Below, in pieces: positions 55,753 through 64,000 of a stretch of 64,000 bases of DNA. Both the position numbers and the translations under genes were made by a program. A model generated the notes under the pieces. It was not told the origin of the DNA and made no database searches. It was given only the letters and a program-made list of their open reading frames with translations. Numbering within the stretch: position 1 is the first letter of the stretch; each line of letters starts with the position of its first letter. Source of the stretch: Haliclystus octoradiatus (lineage: Eukaryota; Cnidaria; Staurozoa; Stauromedusae; Haliclystidae). The DNA lies in assembly GCA_916610825.1 (NCBI GenBank), contig OU744449.1, forward strand, positions 28,465,728 through 28,529,727, in the 5' to 3' direction.

Positions 55753-56174
55753 TTTGAACAATATCAAAGAGCGAGGCATCTGTGAAGCGAGGCTTTTATT
55801 TCCCGCGTTCTCTTGGTTAATTTTCACATCCTCTTCGATGCTTTTGCGAATATTTTGGAATGTTTAGAGACAGTAAAACGATGAATATAAATATTTTTTA
55901 ATATTTAACTTTCTTGATGATTTATTGCCAAACGCTTAATTTGTAACGGTATTTTAAAGCTCAAACATAGAAATAAAGAGTTCTATTTATTCAATTTCCA
56001 TTTTATTTCATTTCAAAGATGCAGTGAAAATATTTGATCACGTGATGCTAAATAGTCTTTAGTCACCATTCCCATCGCAATCTTGTGTGTGTGTGTGAGA
56101 TGTAATGGTGAATTTGAAAGAAGATACAATTGTTGGTTAATAAATCAACTAGAAGTCTTCCCATAATAATAATA
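55753..56174. promoter_or_regulatory. Presumed bidirectional promoter between Josephin gene and UBC9
   Basis: The divergent start codons are 422 bp apart. A gtgtgtgtgtgtg run lies at about 56085. No core promoter motif was identified; the call rests on gene geometry. Confidence 0.45.
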
Positions 56175-59100
56175 ATGTCAGGAATAGCATTAGGGAGGTT
56201 ATCGGAAGAGCGGAAAGCATGGAGAAAAGATCACCCATTTGTAAGTTTAATATTCTTATGATTTCTTGTTGGACAACTCTGAGGCGCAAAGATGGGGACT
56301 TTCCTACTAACTTGACCTCAATCACATCGATAGTACTAGGTTTTGCTTGCCAGGAAGACCGATTTGATTACCTTGATCAGAATTCAGTTTTTTAGTTTGA
56401 TGTTCAACAGCTCTTTCGTAGGTTGATCGATGACTATCCCATTTTGAGAATACATCATTTATTATGATTATTAATAATATCGTATCACAAGGGAAGGGTC
56501 ATTCAAGATCACTTACGTCACTCTCTTGGAAGAGACGAGATGGTTTAAAAAGATTATAGCAATAGACTATAGTAAAGCAAAAGAAATTATTAATTAATTC
56601 ATCAGCCTTATGCTGATAGATTTGTGAAATTAATATGATTAGCAAACTTACTGAGTACAGTTTGTCGAGTATGATTGTTATTCTATAAATTAAGACTTTG
56701 TCTCAGCAGGGGTGTTTAAATTTATAGCATGGTGGTGCAGTAGATGTCAGACTACAAATTATTGCAGACATGTAACATTCTCGATTGGAATAAACAAAAT
56801 TAGTTAAAAAATTTGATCTCAGTGACAGTTTCTAAGCAACCACAAAAAACAACATGGTGGCATTTTATTTTCAAAGTGAAAATTCGCGGCTGCCATAACT
56901 TCAACTTGCTAGGCTAAAACCGCATAGCCTACAACTAGTAGGTATTCTTAGAATCATGCTCCTTTGAAAACTAGCAAAATATCAAGAAGAGCCTTGGCAT
57001 AGCCATAACGATGAACTTAAAAGTAGGCCTATACGCTAGTATTGGATACGAGGGAAACAATGTTAGCAACAGGCAACAAACCTGCATAGGGATAAGCAAC
57101 ATATATAACGTCTCTCTTGATGATACTTGATGATGATGCCGGTGTGATGATAACTCAACAATGTCATCAGTAACTCCTTGTACAATCGTTTCCAGTTATT
57201 TTTAGACTCTATTTACGTGCGGTTTATATATTGTTAAAGTGTATATCCCGGATATTGGGAGATTGCTTCTTTAGATAGAGAAAAATTTTCTATTCTTACA
57301 TGATCTTCTTGTGTTTTTACTTTGAGCGATCATTTCTCCTTCAAAAATGCAGTCAAAATGACGATTTTGGGTAAATTTTGTGTCTCACTCTTTTTCCTCC
57401 AACAGGAACCCGTTTATTTTCAACATGAGAGTTTACACCGGAAAAAACACTAAACATTTTACTTATTTGTCTCTAAATAAAAAATAGCTGAACCAAATGA
57501 CAATCTGCTTTCGGAATGAAGTTTTTAACGTTTAGCTGAATATTTAGAGCTATATTTGATCAATATTCAAGATCCAGGTAAAGAGATATAAGCTTTTAAA
57601 GTCAAAATTTTTTAGTTTGTATTTTTCTCACTCAAGTTCTCACGCAATTAACACCTCTTTACGACTTCGTCTAAGCATAGTTGGCATAGTTGATGCGTAT
57701 TAAAAATAGTCACACACAATTCAATATCCAGCAGCGATAACCTGCTTAGACGAAATCGTAAAGAGGTGTCAATAGCGTGGGCACTTGAGTGAGAAAAATC
57801 CAAACTAAGAACTTTTGACTTTAGAGGCTTATTATATCTTTTGCTGGATCCTATAGATCGATCAAATATAGCTCAAAATCTTGAGCTTAACGTTGAAAAC
57901 ATCATTCCGAAAGCAGATTGGCAAATCCTGACCTTTTAATGCTTTGAAAATCGTTGTCGTTTAGCCACTCCTTCTATTTTGTCTGACGTTGTTGACCGTG
58001 TAATTCATTTGTGTTTAATTGCCATCAAACGTTTTTCAAGAATTTTTTAATGGTTCGTTTTTATCATCCCTTCCATTTTTAAAACCAATTGATGCTGTAG
58101 CTTATCCATGGCTTCCTTGATGCTCAGTCAATGCCCTTCGAGTTGTTCTAGAAAAGTCTTGAGAAAGTTTACTCCATTTGACATCGCTTGCCTTTAAGAA
58201 ATCATTCGTGTTCCCTAATACAATCAATATCGCATAATGCGTGATCGTTGGACCCGGAAGAAAATGAATTTTAAAGGAACAATAGAAGTAGAGACAATAG
58301 AGAGTAAACAAAGGAAAAGGTTACAAAAATTTCACAATGATTGGCCATATAATTGTTTTGCAGAGAAATATTAATTAAACATTGCTGTTCATTAGACTGA
58401 TCCTAAAACCATGAAAGTTTGAAATGTTATCATTTTTCTTGTTGAGAATGCTTGTGCTAAAAATTTATTGTAATTTGACATTAAAATGGCGTCCCATCAT
58501 CAAGCCTCCGAAGGTAGCTCAACAATAACATGGCGTAACACAGAATACAAAATTTTTGAATTTAAATTCAATTGCAAAGAAAATAGCGATGAGATGGTGT
58601 TTATAATCATGCCAGTAATAATTTACACATTTTATTTGCTCTTAAACTCCTAACAACGTGCCAAACAATTCCATTTTGTTGCCAGAGTCAAAAGATGTGA
58701 TTTGATCAGGACGATTTACATTGAAGTGTGAACTAAACTATCTGTGTGTACAAACAGCTGCAATCAAAACATTCCCAGCCTGTGTGCAGACCTTACGTGC
58801 AAGTAACAGAAAACATACTTTATTTGGTGAACTCTGCATGCAGGCTAGTAACTATCACGGTAGTAATCAACTCAATTGCAAAGGGTTCATTATTTTTATG
58901 ATTTTTTTAATGAAACAGTTTCGTTTTAAGGTTAATCAGGGCATGGTTTTACATTTTTATTATTATCTTGCCGTTCAATATTTTCAAATTATTCTAATTT
59001 CATGTGATTTCTAATAAGCTTTAATATGTTTGAAAAAGAGTTCATGTGATGATTGCGGTCACAGTTGATTAGATAATTAATTTAAAATCCCCTTGATAAC

Positions 59101-62100
59101 TGACTATTTCCTAGCTTTCTATCAGAGCTTTTCTTTTCTATCATTCAACCATGAGTCCATCAAAAGTATGACTCATAATCTGATGGTTACTCTATGCAGA
59201 GCCATCTATTTACAAGAGTTGGGACACTTCTGCCATTTTTGTATCTTTTTGCCTGGACCCGAGCACGTTTTTAACAGTGTGCATGTGCAGGAGAATGTTG
59301 TGTGTTTTTTCAGCCATATTGTATTGTATTTTTTCGCGCGTTTCACTTGAAATGATTGAGAACCTGTTTTCAAAAGAACAAAGATGGCATCCAAAAATCA
59401 CGTGACTGGCATTTGTCCAATTGGAGACTATAGCGGCACATGAAAGCGTGTCCCAACTCTTGTAAATAGATGGCTCTGACTCTATGAGCCTTAAAATAGA
59501 TGCATGTATCATGGCAACATAACACAAGTGTGCTATTTATCAATGCTTACACAGGTCCATTAATGTCACACATCGATTGCAATAGTTCTAATGATTTGAT
59601 TGGTTTGTTTAGGGGTTTGTTGCTCGACCAACAAAGAACAATGATGGCACTCTCAATTTGATGATGTGGGAAACTGGTAATAATACCATGTTATCTATTT
59701 GATGAATTTATTCTGATGCCCCTCCCCCCTCTGGGTCTCAACAGAGGTGGATGCACTGAAGAATAAACACCTGTGCATGGGTTGCTATAGTGACCACTAC
59801 CTTGACAATTGGTTTGGTTTTGCTGGTTGCGGTTGTCAGTGCTACTATGTTTGTATGTTGCACGGAAATGAGTTGCCTTCTAAAAATTCACAAAAGATAA
59901 CCATTGTCACTAGACCTTGGACATCCTTATTGCAACATTAAAGACTAGTCATTTCTTCCTGAATTGCTTGGCCAAATGCATCTACAGTGCCAATAGCAAA
60001 ATGCAATATAAAGCTAGAAGTCACTCTCAGTGCAAACACTTGTTAATTTTGTAATCTCTGTTTATTTCTGGTTGTAGTTGAAGCTTCCTTCAAGAGCAGA
60101 TTAAGCAAAACAAATACACATACGTAGCATATGTGATTTGAAAGTTATTGATCAACTCTTTACCTGAGTTTTAGTAATTTATATTGAGAGGAGTTCATGA
60201 ACCGGCACCAAAGGGGGCATGGGTCTACAACCCCTTGTCAGGGGTACCCAGCCCCCTCCTGGTGCCACCCCTGGAGGTATCCCCTATTCTCGATTTTGAT
60301 TGAAATTGGAACTCACTCACTCACACGATGCACTTGGCTTGGTAACCCCTTACCTTAAATCATTTGAACTCATGCTAGGCTATTGTGCCACTGTTAATTA
60401 ATGAAGCAATTATTTCTAAATTCCACTGACCATGTTTGTCGTTTGTATTGTTTCTGTGCCTGAAACCATGCTGAAACTTGAAATTGAAATGACTGACATT
60501 GATCGTTAAATTTACGCTAAGCTTAATTCAAAGTGAGCTTGTAGCTACCGCCGGTCAATGTTGCTCCTTTAATAGTATTACTATCATTTTCTAATGGAAT
60601 CCTTGGTTTTATTTTTCAGCTATTCCTGGCAAAAAAGGAGTAAGTTATCTGCTTTATTTATAATCAATTGTAATTAGTTGATTACATGGTTTTATACTGA
60701 ATGCGTTAATATTTGAATAAATTGATTGTTTTTGTAGACGAGTTGGGAAGGTGGTTTATTCAATCTGAAAATGATATTCAAAGATGACTACCCATCCACG
60801 CCACCAAAATGTAACAGCACTAAACATGATTTATTTATTATCATCAAACATGAATTGTATCATTAGCCTTTTGATAGTCTCACATGATGTTCTATTGTGC
60901 CATGTGCAAGGCATGCTTCATCTCAAACTTGACCAAACTGCATGTGTTTCATGTTGTTGGATGGAAAAAGTTTTGTTTACTAATGATTGAGCCCCAAGAC
61001 CCTATTTTCAATAGAGAAGACGTTTCATTTGTGCATTTGTTTCATGTAATCCCTCCTTGCTAAAAAGAATAACTTCATATTTACACTCTCGATTTTGAAA
61101 TAAATAACTATAAGTTTCCGCAGGGAATCCTGTCATTCTCCCAAAGCTTTCGCTTCTCAAATTTATATTCCTGGCAGTTATGAGGTGGCCAACGTTTCAT
61201 GAATGTTCCGATCTGGGTAATAATTATCATTGTAATGTATGGTTGAAATCGGTTGAAATGTAGAACCACATCCATTTGCTAATCTCGCTACGCACGCTTA
61301 CACGCATGCGGGTTATTCACTTTGAGAAATGTTACCACCACCTCAGACAATTACAGCCGTCACCATCCCTCCCCCCTTGATGATAATCTCCTTGTCCACC
61401 ATTGTATCTAAAACTACAACAGCTAATTTAGTAATTGGTTGCCTTTGAATGAACGAAATGGAACAAATATAACCTATATCGTGACCATGTAACCATGCCA
61501 CATACAAGCCGTTGATGATAGTAAGAAGTTATGATACCTATATGTATGTATGTACGCATTGTATATGTATATATATATTAGTTATTCATCTGTTTACTTA
61601 TACTGACTTAATTTTATGGTTAGCCGAATTTGCAACCGTCCAAACTGCGGTTTATCATGATCCAACTTTTATATTGGTCATGCTTCAACTTACAAACGAC
61701 GGCCAGCTGTTTTGATCTGTCTGCTAGCAGGTTGATACTGCTACCGGTACTGTAGTGCAACCCTCTTGATCTAATACGGGGTCTGTCTGTCTTCTGCCGA
61801 ATGCAAAGGAACAGGTGACGACAGAGTGCATTAGCCAAATAAATCAATATTTTGATGGCGCTTTATCGATTTATATTCTAATGATGATTATGTGAACTAT
61901 TGTAGGTAAATTTGAACCGGCCATTTTCCACCCTAATGTCTATCCTTCTGGCACTGTTTGCCTATCACTCCTAGACGAGGAGAAAGATTGGCGTCCGGCA
62001 GTCACTATCAAACAAATTTTACTTGGTATTCAAGACTTACTCAACGACCCTAATATCAAAGACCCTGCGCAAGCTGAAGCATACACGTTCTACTGGTACA

Positions 62101-62253
62101 GTCATCATATATATTACATTTCGATTACATTATTTTTGTTTTGGAGCGATGGTGCCAATGATTTTTTTGTTACTTTTATCCCGTAGTCAAGACAGGCAAG
62201 AATACGATCGCAAGGTCCGCGTCCAAGCTCACAAGTTCGCGCCGAAAACGTGA
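56175..62253 (+). CDS. UBE2I: SUMO-conjugating enzyme UBC9
   Basis: Six phase-consistent exons (56175-56240, 59613-59676, 60620-60639, 60738-60810, 61906-62095, 62187-62253) give 159 residues; human UBC9 has 158. The N-terminus [20 protein letters not shown] is nearly identical to vertebrate UBC9. The catalytic core is [15 protein letters not shown] with active Cys93, the same number as in human, and the HPN box is at residues 83-85. The C-terminus [11 protein letters not shown] matches too. It transfers SUMO from the E1 enzyme to target lysines. Exon 3 is only 20 nt. The first intron is 3.4 kb and carries a foldback element and a hAT MITE. A polyadenylation signal lies at 62446. Confidence 0.97.
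57500..57925. mobile_element. Foldback element with about 180-bp inverted arms
   Basis: The left arm starts caatctgctttcggaatgaa and the right arm ends with its inverted copy. The match continues through ttttctcactcaagt, acacctctttacga and ttcgtctaagca with moderate divergence. The loop is about 55 bp. It has no coding capacity. It lies in UBE2I intron 1. Confidence 0.8.
59197..59478. mobile_element. hAT-type MITE with 31-bp perfect TIRs and 8-bp target duplication
   Basis: Both ends read CAGAGCCATCTATTTACAAG inward and the match extends to 31 bp without mismatch (59197-59227 and 59448-59478). The flanks are a perfect 8-bp direct repeat ACTCTATG (59189-59196 and 59479-59486), the target size of hAT transposons. 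It is 282 bp long, non-coding, and sits 134 bp upstream of UBE2I exon 2. Confidence 0.92.
60190..60290. repeat. Short GC-rich inverted repeat
   Basis: Ggcaccaaagggggc is mirrored by gccccctcctggtgcc about 45 bp away, in UBE2I intron 2. It resembles the catgcccctggacccctgg patch near 16255 in base content but no longer match could be shown. Confidence 0.45.
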
Positions 62254-63178
62254 TGGCCGATCGAATAGAAATCCAATTGGCATGGCTATTGATCTCAATC
62301 GCAGCATAAATGATGATTATTATTCACTGTCATTTCAGAAAATATGATTCATTTATCAAACTGTAACAGTCATGACAAGATATAAATGAAAGGAGTGTAA
62401 TGAATTATCATCCGCTCCGTTTTGTAAATACTTACCAAGCATATTAATAAACATATCGGATTGATCTATTAATGCTACTATCGCTTATTATTTCTGTTGA
62501 AAATAAAACACATCTGTGGTTTTCATTGTTGTGTCTATATCAAAACTTATACCCTCATAATCCTTTGATGTGATATTTGGTAAAGGTTAGATTATGTAAT
62601 GTTACGCGTAAGTTCTACCTAATTATTGTGATTCTTGGCGTTCCTTGATATACAACCGTAATACGACATCGTGAGTCAGACCACCTTGGGCTATATATTA
62701 CTTCAGATTCCGTTAATAATCATATACAATGATGAGGCAAATTATAAAACGCTACAAAACGAACCTTTTTGTTTGATTTGGTTTCGATAACGGGATGACT
62801 TATCTTTTGCCATTGTGGGATATCCATCGTATCTGTTTCACTTCCTCTTGCCCCTGGCTACTTCCCTCTTGGTTTGTGATACCTGCTCTACCTTCGTCGC
62901 GCTACACAAAGTGCTGCAAGTACCTCTAATGACGTCAGTGTATTTAGGGGCGGCTTGAAGAGAGTGCATAGTAGTCACGTGACTGCTGTGTTATTGTGAA
63001 TTTGCTGATGAGCACATCAAAGGGTTTTCACCAGAAAGAGAGAGATCGGGCTGCGGTCGTCGTTTATTTACAACTGCAGTGTATTACAACTGGCTGGTGA
63101 CGATCATCTTTATATTATCCCACTGCGAAAGAACTGTAGCTTATCATTAGGTCTGGTCCTCTCAACAGAGAGTAGCCG
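62254..63178. other. Intergenic stretch between UBE2I and the PKC gene
   Basis: It contains UBE2I 3' UTR with aataaa at 62446-62451, then presumably the PKC promoter and 5' UTR. G+C rises a little towards the PKC start. Nothing else was recognised. Confidence 0.5.
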
Positions 63179-63535
63179 ATGGAAATGTCCGAAGAAGTAG
63201 TGACAACGACGAATAATTTCCACAGGCGCGGAGCGATTCGAGAGAAAAATGTCTTTGAAGTCAAGGACCATAAATTTGTCCCAAAGTTTTTTCGTCAACC
63301 TACATTTTGTTCACATTGCAAAGATTTTATGTGGTGAGTTTTTCCTTTTTAAACTGTCAGACTTGAATTCATTTTGAAGTACTCTATCTAACTGAATTAC
63401 GCGTTGATCGATGTGATTCGCGATTGGGATAGGACTGTGTTATCAGAACGTGATTTGCACTTGCTTTAAACTAGTTAATTTCCATTCGCTTTATGTTTAG
63501 GGGATTTGTCTCAACTCAAGGTTTTCAATGTACAG
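63179..63535 (+). CDS. Conventional protein kinase C (alpha/beta type), 5' part only
   Basis: Two exons (63179-63333, 63501-63535) encode the first about 63 residues; the gene runs on past the window end, and no further exon was found up to 64000. The sequence has the pseudosubstrate [11 protein letters not shown], with Ala at the phospho-acceptor position, then [11 protein letters not shown]. The start of the first C1 zinc finger follows: His, 12 residues, CSHC, then [11 protein letters not shown]. This spacing and wording match PKC alpha/beta/gamma. Family members are activated by Ca2+ and diacylglycerol at membranes. Two Met codons lie close together at the start (63179 and 63185); the first is used. 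Confidence 0.9.
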
Positions 63536-64000
63536 GTAATGTAAAGTTAACCTATATCTCAAGGTGAATTGCATATATGTTTAGCATTAAATTCAAGACT
63601 GCGCGCGTAAAGTTTGCCCTACGCCTTCAAACTTTAAAGGACAAACTATTGAACTGTGTGACTCTTGCGCCGTTCAACTCATGCCAATCATTTTAGTTTG
63701 TAAGAAGCAGTCAGCTGGAAGTAGCGTGTTAATGTTTTAAGATAGATTGGCCCTTGTATTTCCCATCATGTTTAAATCATTTTTGAAATATCTTCTCCAT
63801 TTCCATTATTTAAATTGTGCGATGTAGTAAATCCCACGTGCTCAAATGTTGTAGGCCTGACTCCGTCCGCCTTCCTCTTCGCTATCTCTACTTTATCGTT
63901 GTGTATTAGTGTACATGTTCCACTGTCTTTTCAATCCTCAGCAACGCCGTATACCTTAGCATGATAGCATTTGTGATCGAGCACAGATGTTACCAGCTTG
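63536..64000. other. PKC intron, truncated by window end
   Basis: No coding exon continuing the C1A domain is visible, so this is taken as intron 2 of the PKC gene. Confidence 0.6.

Overview
The window is nuclear DNA from an invertebrate metazoan: AT-rich, with compact multi-exon genes, GT-AG introns and several families of short transposable elements. A tunicate or another marine invertebrate fits the gene density and protein divergence, but no sequence here fixes the taxon, so I hold that loosely. I rebuilt gene models by splicing reading frames by eye and checking intron phase at every junction. Exon coordinates are in the entries.

Layout: NOSIP (+, 1342-6297), whose first intron holds a nested transposon; ACSF2 (-, 6576-16537, 19 exons), tail-to-tail with NOSIP; THOC6 (+, 16808-23254, 14 exons), head-to-head with ACSF2 over 270 bp; an orphan rhodopsin-like GPCR (+, 24076-25134); a 2.4 kb array of 47-bp tandem repeats (about 25.8-28.2 kb); a glyoxalase II (HAGH) gene (-, 28488-31141 or further); a short UBALD gene (+, 33432-34017); a secreted Ig plus Frizzled-CRD protein (-, 36117-39634); TSEN54 (-, 40412-47341, 10 exons); DRC10/IQCD (+, 48825-50729); IFT27 (+, 51546-53547); a Josephin deubiquitinase (-, 54607-55752); UBC9/UBE2I (+, 56175-62253), head-to-head with the Josephin gene; and the first exons of a conventional protein kinase C (+, from 63179), cut by the window end.

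The genes are mostly unrelated housekeeping genes: NOS trafficking/U-box, mitochondrial fatty acid activation, mRNA export, methylglyoxal detoxification, tRNA splicing, SUMO and ubiquitin. Two ciliary genes, DRC10 and IFT27, lie next to each other on the same strand.

The most unusual items are: the Ig-Frizzled protein, which has a ROR/MuSK-like ectodomain but no kringle, membrane segment or kinase and a long unassigned C-terminus; an approximately 885-bp (ATT)n tract that runs directly into a THOC6 splice acceptor; the 47-bp array with internal dyad symmetry and a higher-order duplication; an inverted repeat in a TSEN54 intron whose two arms both keep an exon-like reading frame; a MULE-like element with a 9-bp target duplication and another element nested in it; and a young tRNA-derived SINE family with four main copies.
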